Shown: positions 35,087 to 44,697 of the stretch, one piece after another
Numbering within the stretch: position 1 is the stretch's first letter
How the letters are laid out: each line of letters starts with the position of its first letter
DNA from: Pseudarthrobacter sp. GA104
GTDB lineage: Bacteria; Actinomycetota; Actinomycetes; Actinomycetales; Micrococcaceae
Length of the DNA: 64,000 nt
Direction: 5' to 3'
Assembly (NCBI RefSeq): GCF_009741265.1
Contig: NZ_WOWL01000001.1
Location: 3,782,001-3,846,000 of the forward strand
Position numbers and translations under genes: made by a program
Notes under the pieces: generated by a model
The model's database searches: none
Seen by the model: only the letters and a program-made list of their open reading frames with translations
Told to the model about the DNA's origin: nothing

Positions 35087-35274
35087 GCTGCCCCTGATGC
35101 GTCAGCCCATCCCTCCGCCACGGGCGGAGTGGAAGGTGAATCAGTATCCGGCCCTGCTGGCCGATCTCCAACCGGCAAGGCCGAACAATCCGGCTGCAGA
35201 TCTGAACTGCAGCCCAGATCAAATCATCGCGTCCAGCTCCTCGTCTGGACGCCGTCGAGGGGGAAGGATCCTTC

Positions 35275-37428
<2,154 letters not shown>

Positions 37429-37435
37429 CTGAGTC

Positions 37436-37602
37436 ACCGCTCAAAATATGCCGGCCCCGCCCCTACGCCGGGTGGCTTGCGATCTACGATCCCAAGCCAC
37501 CCGGCTCCGGCAGGCCCGTAAGGGAGATGACGAGGGCCCCGACCTGAGCTTGCGAAGGTTGGGAGTCATCGACTGCTCCTTGGCCGGCATATTTTGAGCG
37601 GT
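37436..37602 (+). repeat. 167-bp palindromic element with 21-bp perfect inverted ends
   Basis: Left end 37436-37456 and right end 37582-37602 are perfect inverted copies. Inside lies a near-perfect hairpin, 37467-37479 with 37493-37505 (core GCCGGGTGGCTTG), whose loop itself pairs GATC-tac-GATC. A second, weaker hairpin follows (CCGACCT/AGGTTGG, and ATGAC/GTCAT outside it). The whole element can fold as a three-way junction. No transposase is seen, and no flanking direct repeat was identified. It could be a MITE-like unit or a structured RNA. Confidence 0.85.
37441..37569 (-). other. 42-residue ORF inside the palindromic element
   Basis: A minus-strand ORF with ATG at 37569 and AAGGAG exactly six bases upstream. 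It encodes an Arg/Ser-rich 42-residue peptide starting MTPNLRKLRSGPSSS and ending GGAGIF. The stop lies in the left inverted end. Ribosome-site quality is high, but composition and the palindromic setting make a real protein doubtful. Confidence 0.25.
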
Positions 37603-37634
37603 TCGTCGTTAACGGTTCCGCACCAAGAGACGCG

Positions 37635-37693
37635 ACGCGGGGTCACTTTTGGCCCTCCGGGAGCCCTGGATTGGGCGTTAACTGACCCCGCGT
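37635..37693 (+). repeat. second inverted-repeat element before prfA
   Basis: Perfect 11-bp arms (ACGCGGGGTCA at 37635-37645, TGACCCCGCGT at 37683-37693), with further partial pairing inside (GCCC with GGGC). No T-run follows, so this is not a typical terminator. It resembles a REP-type palindrome. Confidence 0.7.
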
Positions 37694-37704
37694 TGCAGTA
37701 ACTA

Positions 37705-37718
37705 GACTTGTACAAGTC
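37705..37718 (+). promoter_or_regulatory. 14-bp perfect palindrome before prfA
   Basis: GACTTGTACAAGTC lies 14 bases before the prfA ATG and overlaps the region just upstream of its AGAGG ribosome site. It could be a protein-binding site or a small mRNA hairpin. No regulator is known to me for it. Confidence 0.35.
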
Positions 37719-37732
37719 GAAAGAGGTTTTAA

Positions 37733-38806
37733 ATGTTTGAGTCCGTACAGGGCCTGCTTGATGAGCATGACTCCATCCAGGCGCAGCTGGGGGATCCTGC
37801 TGTTTATGCTGACCAGCGGCTTGCCCGGAAGCTGGGGCGGCGGTCGGCTCAGCTTAATGGCATTGTTGAGGCCTACCACAAGTGGGAGGCTATCCGGGAT
37901 GACCTGGCTGCTGCCAAGGAGATGGCGGCCGAGGACCCTGAATTTGCTGCCGAGGTTCCCGAGCTTGAGGCCGCTCTGGAAACTGCCGCGGCCAAGCTGC
38001 GGCGGCTGCTCATTCCGCGGGATCCTGACGACGCCCGCAACGTCATCCTTGAAGTCAAGGGCGGTGAGGGCGGCGACGAGGCTGCGCTCTTTGCCGGCGA
38101 CCTGCTGCGCATGTACACCCGGTACGCGGAATCGCGCGGCTGGAAAACCGAAATCATTTCCGCCACGGAATCCGACCTTGGCGGCTACAAGGACGTCCAG
38201 GTGGCGGTCAAGGGCAACTCGAACGATCCTGCCGAGGGCGTTTACGCCCGCCTGAAGTTCGAGGGCGGCGTGCACCGCGTCCAGCGCGTTCCCGTCACCG
38301 AATCCCAGGGCCGCATCCACACCTCGGCAGCCGGCGTGCTGGTCCTCCCCGAGGTGGACGAGCCCGAAGAGCTTGAGATCAACCAGAACGACCTCAAGAT
38401 CGATGTCTACCGGTCCTCGGGCCCGGGCGGCCAGTCGGTCAACACCACGGACTCTGCCGTGCGCATTACCCACCTTCCCACCGGAATCGTGGTGGCCATG
38501 CAGAACGAGAAGTCGCAGCTGCAGAACCGTGAAGCCGGCATGCGCGTGCTGCGGGCACGCATCCTGGCTCACCAGCAGGAGCAGATCGACGCCGAGAACT
38601 CGGCCCAGCGGAAGTCGCAGATCCGCACCATGGACCGCTCGGAGCGCATCCGCACGTACAACTACCCGGAAAACCGCATCGCGGACCACCGCACCGGCTA
38701 CAAGGCATACAACCTGGACCAGGTGATGAACGGCGACCTGGAACCCGTCATCCAGTCCGCAATTGAGATGGACGAACAGGCTCGCCTGGACGCCATCGGC
38801 GATTAG
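37733..38806 (+). CDS. prfA: peptide chain release factor 1
   Basis: A 357-residue class I release factor reading UAA/UAG. The PxT codon loop is PVTESQGRIH; the catalytic GGQ is at residues 232-234 in SSGPGGQSVNTTDSAVRITH. ATG 37733 follows AGAGG. It is modified by PrmC, encoded next (21 bases downstream). Confidence 0.96.
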   Translation: MFESVQGLLDEHDSIQAQLGDPAVYADQRLARKLGRRSAQLNGIVEAYHKWEAIRDDLAAAKEMAAEDPEFAAEVPELEAALETAAAKLRRLLIPRDPDDARNVILEVKGGEGGDEAALFAGDLLRMYTRYAESRGWKTEIISATESDLGGYKDVQVAVKGNSNDPAEGVYARLKFEGGVHRVQRVPVTESQGRIHTSAAGVLVLPEVDEPEELEINQNDLKIDVYRSSGPGGQSVNTTDSAVRITHLPTGIVVAMQNEKSQLQNREAGMRVLRARILAHQQEQIDAENSAQRKSQIRTMDRSERIRTYNYPENRIADHRTGYKAYNLDQVMNGDLEPVIQSAIEMDEQARLDAIGD

Positions 38807-38827
38807 TCCTTCCGGCACATCCCAGAC

Positions 38828-39700
38828 ATGACACTTGAGCCAGGCCAGTCGCTTGCGGATGCCGTCGCCGAGGCAACAGCCATCCTCCGGGACGCCGGCG
38901 TGCCCAGCCCCCGCGTGGACGCCGAACTGCTCGCCGACCACCTCCTGAATGTCGGGCTCGGCCGCCTCCGTGCCATGATGCTTGGCGATACTCCAGCGCC
39001 GGAAGGCTATGCGGCCCTCGTGGCGGAGCGTGCCGGCAGGACGCCGCTGCAGCACATCACCGGTGTGGCGCATTTCCGCTACCTCGAACTGGCCGTGGGG
39101 CCGGGGGTCTTCATTCCCCGCCCGGAGACCGAGTCCGTGGTGCAGTTGGTGATCGACCACGTCATCGGCGTGCCGCACCCGCGCATTGTGGACCTTGGTA
39201 CCGGATCCGGCGCCATCGCCGGCTCCATCGCCCACGAGGTGCCCGCCGCCGAAGTCCACGCGGTGGAGTTCAGCCCCCTCGCCCACGCCTGGGCTGCAAG
39301 GAACCTGGCGCCCCTGGGCGTCAACCTCGTCCAGGGGGACCTGCGGGACGCGCTGCCGGAGCTCAACGGAACTTTCGACGTGGTGGTGTCCAACCCGCCC
39401 TACATCCCCGCCGAAGCCATCCCCAACGAACCCGAAGTCGCCCTCCACGATCCGCCCGAAGCGCTGTACGGCGGGGGAGCGGACGGGATGGAACTTCCGA
39501 CGGCGGCCGCTGCCTCCGCGGCCCGCCTCCTGCGGCCCGGCGGCTACTTCGTGATGGAACACGCGGAAGTCCAGGCGGCCTGGATCTCGGCCATGCTGGC
39601 CAGGGCAGGGAACTGGACCGGAATCAGGACGCATCTGGACCTCAACGGCAAGGAACGCGCCACCAGCGCCCTGCTCGCGGATCCGGACTACAGGGAATGA
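38828..39700 (+). CDS. prmC: release factor glutamine methyltransferase PrmC
   Basis: A 290-residue SAM-dependent enzyme that methylates the GGQ glutamine of release factors. The catalytic NPPY is at residues 189-192 (VVSNPPYIPAEAI). SAM motif I reads IVDLGTGSGAIAGSIAHE. The N-terminal five-helix bundle ends in RAGRTPLQHITG and FIPRPETE. Directly follows its substrate gene prfA, as in many bacteria. Confidence 0.95.
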   Translation: MTLEPGQSLADAVAEATAILRDAGVPSPRVDAELLADHLLNVGLGRLRAMMLGDTPAPEGYAALVAERAGRTPLQHITGVAHFRYLELAVGPGVFIPRPETESVVQLVIDHVIGVPHPRIVDLGTGSGAIAGSIAHEVPAAEVHAVEFSPLAHAWAARNLAPLGVNLVQGDLRDALPELNGTFDVVVSNPPYIPAEAIPNEPEVALHDPPEALYGGGADGMELPTAAAASAARLLRPGGYFVMEHAEVQAAWISAMLARAGNWTGIRTHLDLNGKERATSALLADPDYRE

Positions 39701-39712
39701 AAGAATAGGCGA

Positions 39713-40549
39713 GTGACCACTACCTACGACTGCACCAGTGACGACGAGCGCGCCAAGGGGCTGGAGCACGCCCAGCGGGCCATCAGCGAGAAGAAGTGCG
39801 TGGTCTTTCCCACGGACACTGTTTACGGCATCGCCGCCGACGCCTTTTCGCCCCAGGCCGTGACCATGCTGCTGGTATCCAAGGGACGCAGCCGCACCAT
39901 GCCACCGCCCGTGCTGATCCCGCGGATCAATGCACTTGATGGACTGGCTACGGATGTGTCCCCGGACGCCCGCAAGCTTGCGGAGGCGTTCTGGCCGGGC
40001 GGCCTGACCCTGATCCTGCACGCCCAGCCGTCCCTCGACTGGGACCTGGGCGAGACCAAGGGGACGGTGGCACTGCGCATGCCGGACGACGAGATCGCCC
40101 AGGAACTGCTGACCCTCACCGGGCCGCTCGCCGTATCCTCTGCGAACCGCACGGGCCACGCGCCCGGGCAGACGGCCGCCGCCGCGCGCGAGCAGCTTGC
40201 CGATTCCGTGGAGGTCTACCTGGAAGGAGGCTTCCGGCCGCAGGAAGGCCAGGACGCCGTGCCCTCCACCATTGTTGACGCCACGGGGCCGCACCTGCGC
40301 GTGGTCCGCAACGGTGCCGTAAGCCTTGACCAGCTCCGGGAGCACGTTCCGGGTGTCCTGGGCCTGGGGGAGATCCCCATGGCTGAAGAGGAACCGGTGG
40401 ATGCAGGACCCGCTGACGCGTCGCCTGCGGTTGCGGCTCCCGTGGCGGAGGAGCAGGCCGCCGCGCCGGTCCAGCCCCCGGCAGGGTCCTCCGCCGTCGA
40501 ACCCCCCGCTCCCGCAACCCCGGCGCCGGCGCGGGACACTGAATCTTGA
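39713..40549 (+). CDS. tsaC: L-threonylcarbamoyladenylate synthase (Sua5/YciO family)
   Basis: A 278-residue enzyme forming threonylcarbamoyl-AMP for t6A tRNA modification. The domain opening is FPTDTVYGIAADA at about 35-47, followed by KGRSRTMPPPVLI and FWPGGLTLIL (YrdC fold). After residue about 205 there is a 70-residue Ala/Pro/Glu-rich tail of unknown role, longer than usual. The GTG start has no ribosome site; AAGAAT six bases upstream could be a -10. Overlaps the next gene (TGATG). Confidence 0.9.
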   Translation: MTTTYDCTSDDERAKGLEHAQRAISEKKCVVFPTDTVYGIAADAFSPQAVTMLLVSKGRSRTMPPPVLIPRINALDGLATDVSPDARKLAEAFWPGGLTLILHAQPSLDWDLGETKGTVALRMPDDEIAQELLTLTGPLAVSSANRTGHAPGQTAAAAREQLADSVEVYLEGGFRPQEGQDAVPSTIVDATGPHLRVVRNGAVSLDQLREHVPGVLGLGEIPMAEEEPVDAGPADASPAVAAPVAEEQAAAPVQPPAGSSAVEPPAPATPAPARDTES

Positions 40550-41322
40550 TGGCACTGGACCGCCAGCAGGTCCCGGTGCTGGATGTTGAAGCAACCCCGC
40601 TGCGCGTTCCGGAACTGGTGGCGGAACTCAGCCGCTACGTCCAGGAAGGCTCCACCCGGACGGTGCTGGGCCATAACCTCCACAGCGTCACGCTGACCCT
40701 CTCGGATGAGGGCTTCCGCGACCTCTACCAGCGGAGCGACGTGGTCCTGCTGGACGGGGCTCCCGTGCTCTGGCTGTGGGGGAGGACAGGCAAGGCTGAA
40801 GGCCCCGTCATGGACTACAGGCTGGGCTCGACTGACTGGCTTCCGGCGCTGGACCAGGTGCGGGGACTGGAGCGGATTGCCGTGCTTGGCGCCGGTGCGG
40901 AGGCCAACGCCGGCGCCGTCAGGAAGCTGCAGTCAATCGTCCCCGGCGCAAAGGTTGCAGGCTTTCCGGGGGAGGGCTGGGATGACGGGCTTGAGGATGA
41001 AGCTGTGGCCTGGCTCCACCGGCAGCAGCCGCAGCTGGTCCTGATCGGACTTGGCATGCCCCTGCAGGAAAAAGTTTTGCAGCGGCGCCTTGGCGAGATG
41101 CCGCCGGCGGTCTACTGCGCCGTAGGCGGAGCGATCGAACAGCTTGCCGGCTTCCAGAAGCTCGCCCCCCGGTGGCTGGGCAGGCTGGGACTGGAGTGGG
41201 CGTGGCGCCTGCTGCTTCATCCCCGCCGCGTGGCGTACCGCGTGCTTGGCGAGCCCTGGGTGCTGCTGTGGCTCCTGGCCGCCCGCGGGCTGAAGCGCCA
41301 GGGGCTGGCGCGCAGGAGCTAG
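40549..41322 (+). CDS. WecG/TagA/CpsF family glycosyltransferase
   Basis: A 257-residue GT26 enzyme. Family blocks seen: HNLHSVTLTLSDEGFRDLYQRSDVVLLDGAPVLW (residues about 42-75), VLGAGAEANAGAVRKLQ, VLIGLGMPLQEKVLQR and YCAVGGAIEQLAG. Such enzymes add ManNAc or ManNAcA to lipid-linked GlcNAc, which is the product of the WecA protein encoded nearby. A basic C-terminus may bind the membrane. Preferred start is ATG 40549 overlapping the tsaC stop. Confidence 0.88.
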   Translation: MALDRQQVPVLDVEATPLRVPELVAELSRYVQEGSTRTVLGHNLHSVTLTLSDEGFRDLYQRSDVVLLDGAPVLWLWGRTGKAEGPVMDYRLGSTDWLPALDQVRGLERIAVLGAGAEANAGAVRKLQSIVPGAKVAGFPGEGWDDGLEDEAVAWLHRQQPQLVLIGLGMPLQEKVLQRRLGEMPPAVYCAVGGAIEQLAGFQKLAPRWLGRLGLEWAWRLLLHPRRVAYRVLGEPWVLLWLLAARGLKRQGLARRS

Positions 41323-41332
41323 GAACCGCAGC

Positions 41333-42229
41333 CTAGAACTTCTGGTCTTCCAGCGGCGCGAACCCCTTGCCCCGGAGGCCGGTGGTGAAGGACCTGGCCC
41401 AGCCCAGGAAGCCGGGAAGGTCCCGGCGCTGCAGGAAGTAGCCCAGATAGCCGCCCACATCCGCAACGAAGGACCTGACGCGGAAGTACCGGCGGATCAG
41501 ATAGCCGCGGTTCCGGTAGTAGTAGTACCGCTTGAAGGCCGATTCCGGAACAATGACGTGCCAGCCGGCGCCGAACACATGCTGGGTCTCCGAAAACGCG
41601 TGCGGGTGGGTGATGGCGGTAGTGGTCACCGTGCCGAACCTGATCCCCGCCTTGCGAAGACGGATGGTGAAGTCAACCTCGTCGCCGCGGATAAAGAGCC
41701 GCATGTCGGGCAGGCCCACTTTGAAGAAGACGTCGGAACGGATCAGCGCCCCGTTGAAGAAGTGGCCGTCGTTGGGCAGGAAGCCCAGCTTTTCCACCTC
41801 GGCGCGGCTGTGCGTGACCTTGCCGTCCAGGCGGAAGAAAAAGGAAAGCCGGTCGGGCTGGCCCGGCGCCGTCACCAGCGGAACCACCGCTTCCAGGTCC
41901 CGTGCCTCAGCCTCACGCACCAGCGTTGCAAGGCATTCCGGATCAGCCGGCTCGGCGTCGTCGTCCATCATCCAGATCCATGTGGCACCGCTGGCCACGG
42001 CCTTCAGCGCCGCCAGGGCGAATCCGCCTGCTCCACCGAGGTTTGCTTCCGAGCGGACGTAGTCGACATTCGGGTGCTTGGCGGCGACGTCCGCGGCCGG
42101 GGCCGTGCCGCTGTCCACCAGGCAGATCGTCTCCACGGGTGCGCTCTGCGCGTTGATCGCATCCAGCAGGACAGCCAGTTCATTGGGCCGGTCGAAGGTC
42201 ACGGCAGCGACGGCTATGCGGGGGGTCAT
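41333..42229 (-). CDS. GT2 family glycosyltransferase (GlfT-like)
   Basis: A 298-residue GT-A enzyme. The nucleotide-sugar fold opens with IAVAAVTFDRPNELAVLLDAI and the metal motif is WIWMMDDDAEPADPE (residues about 84-98). The later region with RLFIRGDEVDFTIRLRKAG matches GlfT-like enzymes. Acceptor and sugar are not determined. It is convergent with the wecG-like gene and separated from wecA by a repeat region. Confidence 0.85.
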   Translation of the reverse strand: MTPRIAVAAVTFDRPNELAVLLDAINAQSAPVETICLVDSGTAPAADVAAKHPNVDYVRSEANLGGAGGFALAALKAVASGATWIWMMDDDAEPADPECLATLVREAEARDLEAVVPLVTAPGQPDRLSFFFRLDGKVTHSRAEVEKLGFLPNDGHFFNGALIRSDVFFKVGLPDMRLFIRGDEVDFTIRLRKAGIRFGTVTTTAITHPHAFSETQHVFGAGWHVIVPESAFKRYYYYRNRGYLIRRYFRVRSFVADVGGYLGYFLQRRDLPGFLGWARSFTTGLRGKGFAPLEDQKF

Positions 42230-42345
42230 TGGGGTCCTTTCAGCATGGCTGACAGGGATTTCCCCGCTCGCACTGCGCCGTGTGGCGCGAAGCCATGATG
42301 CTGTTGGCGCTAGTATCTTTGACTAGAGTCCACTGTAATACAGCC

Positions 42346-42430
42346 CTGTAAGGCACTGCGTTCTGTAAGACACTGCGTTTTGTAAGACACTGCGTTCTGT
42401 AAGGCACTGCGTTTTGTATGGCACTGCGCA
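42346..42430 (+). repeat. five tandem copies of a 17-bp repeat
   Basis: Five units of about CTGTAAGGCACTGCGTT run head to tail (starts at 42346, 42363, 42380, 42397, 42414); the last is more diverged. It lies in the 353-base gap between the GT2 gene and wecA. The remainder of the gap shows no gene or clear promoter. No protein is encoded in it. Confidence 0.9.
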
Positions 42431-42582
42431 TACGGAAATGCGTACTGCCTGCTGCGCGCTCGGCGACGGAGAAGTTTCATTTATCGAAGAACAGATTCCC
42501 GGCCAGTGAGCCCCTCGACCAAGGACCAGCTGCCGGCACGGTTGCCCTGCTTCAGCCTCCCCCCTGAAACGGCCCCCGCCCC

Positions 42583-43695
42583 ATGATCATGTACCTGCTG
42601 ATGGGGCTGACGGCTGCCATCGTGTCCTACGCGGCCACCTGGGCAGCGCGGGTCGTCGGCCACCGGCTGGAACTGCACCTGCCCATCCGCAGCCGCGACA
42701 TGCATTCGATCCCGGTGTCGCGGCTGGGCGGCGTGGCGATTTTCCTCGGAGTGATGGTTGCGCTGATTGTTGCCAGCCAGTCATTCTTCGTCAAGGACAT
42801 CTACCGCAATAACTTCTCCCCCTGGGGCGTCCTTGCCGGTGCTGCCGTCATCGTCCTGGTGGGCGTGGCGGACGACCTGCTGGACATCCGCTGGTGGGTG
42901 AAACTCATCGGGCAAAGCGCCGCGGGCCTTACGGTGGCCATCTGGGGAGTCCAGATGACCATCGTCCCCTGGGTGCCGGAAGCGATCTACCTCGAAAACG
43001 AGACGGTACGGGTGCTCTTGACCGCGGGGCTGATCGTCACCACGATGAACGCCTTCAACTTCATCGATGGCCTGGATGGCCTCGCCGCGGGTGTGGCCAT
43101 CATCGGCGGGACCGCGTTTTTCTTCACCGCATACTGGGTGCACCGCAACGCCGTGCTGCTGGACTATTCGGACCTCGCCACCCTGATCACCGCCGTCCTG
43201 GTGGGCAGTTGCCTGGGCTTCCTCCCGCACAACTGGTTTCCGTCCAAAATCTTCATGGGCGATTCCGGTGCGATGCTGATCGGGCTGCTGATGGCTTCTG
43301 CCGGCGTCGTGTCCACCGGACAGATCACGTCGGGGCTGTATGACAGGGCCAACGGTATCTCCACCGTGATTCCCATCCTGCTTCCGTTCGCCGTCCTCTT
43401 CCTGCCGCTGCTGGACCTGGGCCTGGCCGTGGTGCGGCGCACCGCCCGCGGCCGCTCGCCCTGGTCCGCGGACAAGGGCCACCTGCACCACAAGTTGCTG
43501 GACATCGGCTACTCGCACCGCACCGCGGTGATCCTGATGTACCTCTGGACCGGCATCCTCTCCTTCGGCGGACTGGCCTTCGCCATCTTCCCGTGGCAGG
43601 TGGTGCTCGCCGTGGACCTCTTCGCCACCCTTGTCATGGGCCTCGTCACCGCCTGGCCGTACCTTGCCCGGCGCGGCGAAGAGACGCGGGCGTAA
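42583..43695 (+). CDS. wecA: WecA-type UDP-GlcNAc:polyprenyl-phosphate transferase (MraY/WecA family)
   Basis: A 370-residue polytopic enzyme with about ten helices that makes the lipid-linked first sugar of a cell-envelope glycan. Motifs: VADDLLDIRWW (Asp pair near 95), FNFIDGLDGLAAG (about 158-170), IFMGDSGAMLIG, and the cytoplasmic loop ADKGHLHHKLLD near the end. The gene sits just before the ATP synthase operon, as Rv1302 does in M. tuberculosis, which supports WecA. Start ATG 42583; no strong ribosome site. Confidence 0.92.
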   Translation: MIMYLLMGLTAAIVSYAATWAARVVGHRLELHLPIRSRDMHSIPVSRLGGVAIFLGVMVALIVASQSFFVKDIYRNNFSPWGVLAGAAVIVLVGVADDLLDIRWWVKLIGQSAAGLTVAIWGVQMTIVPWVPEAIYLENETVRVLLTAGLIVTTMNAFNFIDGLDGLAAGVAIIGGTAFFFTAYWVHRNAVLLDYSDLATLITAVLVGSCLGFLPHNWFPSKIFMGDSGAMLIGLLMASAGVVSTGQITSGLYDRANGISTVIPILLPFAVLFLPLLDLGLAVVRRTARGRSPWSADKGHLHHKLLDIGYSHRTAVILMYLWTGILSFGGLAFAIFPWQVVLAVDLFATLVMGLVTAWPYLARRGEETRA

Positions 43696-43700
43696 CCTCG

Positions 43701-43729
43701 ATGCCAATTATTTCTATCTCGTGTAGAAT
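43701..43729 (+). promoter_or_regulatory. probable promoter of the ATP synthase operon
   Basis: ATGCCA (43701-43706), a 17-base spacer and TAGAAT (43724-43729) with TG directly before the -10. Transcription would begin near 43736, inside or next to the hairpin at 43732. Confidence 0.5.
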
Positions 43730-43731
43730 TT

Positions 43732-43753
43732 AGGGGCAGCCAAAGCTGCCCCT
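43732..43753 (+). other. hairpin at the 5' end of the atp leader
   Basis: A perfect 9-bp stem AGGGGCAGC/GCTGCCCCT with loop CAAA. No T-run follows. It would sit at the extreme 5' end of the atp mRNA, where it may stabilise it. Confidence 0.55.
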
Positions 43754-43804
43754 CCAAACCTGCCTGCCGGCGAACCGCCTGTTGGTGCCGACGATTGGGA
43801 TCGA

Positions 43805-44278
43805 ATGACCTCCAACGCCGAGTCCGGACCTCCGTCCGGCAACGGAAGTGTTGGCGCATCCGGCCCCACTCCGTCGCTCTGGCTGCACCTCCTCAAGCTG
43901 AGCTCGATTGCCTCTGCCGCCGGCCTGCTCCTCTGCGCGGCCGCAGCCGTGCTTCTGCAGGGCGTGAACGCCGCCCTGTCCAGTACCGCGGGTGGGCTGC
44001 TGGTCATGCTGTTCTTCGGAATCAGCCTCCTGGTGGGACATTTCGTGGGCCGCGGCAACCCTTCGGGCGCCATCGGCATGTTCGTGGCAACCTACTTCGT
44101 CAAGGTGGTCGGCTTCGCCGTCGTGCTGTTCGTCGTAGGGGCTCCGCAGTGGCTGCAAGGGCGCTGGTTTGTGGCCGGAGCGGTGACCGCAGTCGTCCTG
44201 TGGCAGGCTGCTGAAATCTACGGTTTCAGCAAGGCGCGCCTGCAGATCTACAACGAGCCGGAACAAGGAAAACCATGA
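43805..44278 (+). CDS. AtpI-type ATP synthase-associated membrane protein
   Basis: A 157-residue protein with about 25 hydrophilic residues followed by four membrane helices (about 30-52, 58-78, 90-112, 118-137). The position and length fit the Rv1303-type protein, the AtpI-like assembly factor that precedes atpB. It overlaps the next gene by four bases (ATGA). Confidence 0.75.
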   Translation: MTSNAESGPPSGNGSVGASGPTPSLWLHLLKLSSIASAAGLLLCAAAAVLLQGVNAALSSTAGGLLVMLFFGISLLVGHFVGRGNPSGAIGMFVATYFVKVVGFAVVLFVVGAPQWLQGRWFVAGAVTAVVLWQAAEIYGFSKARLQIYNEPEQGKP

Positions 44279-44616
44279 TGCGTGATCCGAAGAAGCCCAA
44301 CAAAGGCCGCAACGGGAACAGCGGATCGAGCGGTTCTGCCCCCGGTGTATCGAGCGACGGAACCAGCGGCGGATACAACGCCGGCATGGCCGTATTCAGC
44401 TACATCATTGGCGGAATCATCGTCTGGAGTTTGATAGGGTGGGGACTGGATTACGTGTGGGGAACGCGCTGGATCGTGCTCGCAGGCGCCCTGCTTGGAG
44501 CCGTCGGAGGTTTCTACCTTTCCCACATGCATGGCCTTACCAGTTCTCGAAACAATGCTGGGGAGCGCCGTGCTTCCAGCGGGCCGTCCCAGGACGGCGA
44601 CACTAATGCCAAATAA
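44275..44616 (+). CDS. AtpZ/AtpI family protein
   Basis: A 113-residue protein with a Gly/Ser-rich soluble start (KPNKGRNGNSGSSGSAP), two helices (about 38-60 and 65-88) separated by WGLDYVWGTRWI, and a polar tail. The paired helices with GxGLDxxxGT are the AtpZ/AtpI signature. It is thought to help Fo assembly or divalent cation handling. ATG 44275 is followed by a second ATG at 44278. Confidence 0.75.
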   Translation: MMRDPKKPNKGRNGNSGSSGSAPGVSSDGTSGGYNAGMAVFSYIIGGIIVWSLIGWGLDYVWGTRWIVLAGALLGAVGGFYLSHMHGLTSSRNNAGERRASSGPSQDGDTNAK

Positions 44617-44697
44617 TTTCACAGGGGGAACAGCAGGCCTTCCGGCTGCCGGTCCCCGCCCAACGCCCAATGATGGACACTGCAGAGAGGAAACGCG

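Noticed and set aside
37467..37505. Simple intrinsic terminator of rho
   Set aside because: The hairpin is strong but no T-run follows, and it is nested inside larger inverted ends, so the element is described as a whole.
37643..40594. 983-residue minus-strand ORF opposite prfA, prmC and tsaC
   Set aside because: An open frame caused by high GC. The plus strand encodes three unmistakable conserved proteins there.
42346..42430. CRISPR-like array
   Set aside because: The 17-bp units are directly adjacent with no spacers and no cas genes nearby.
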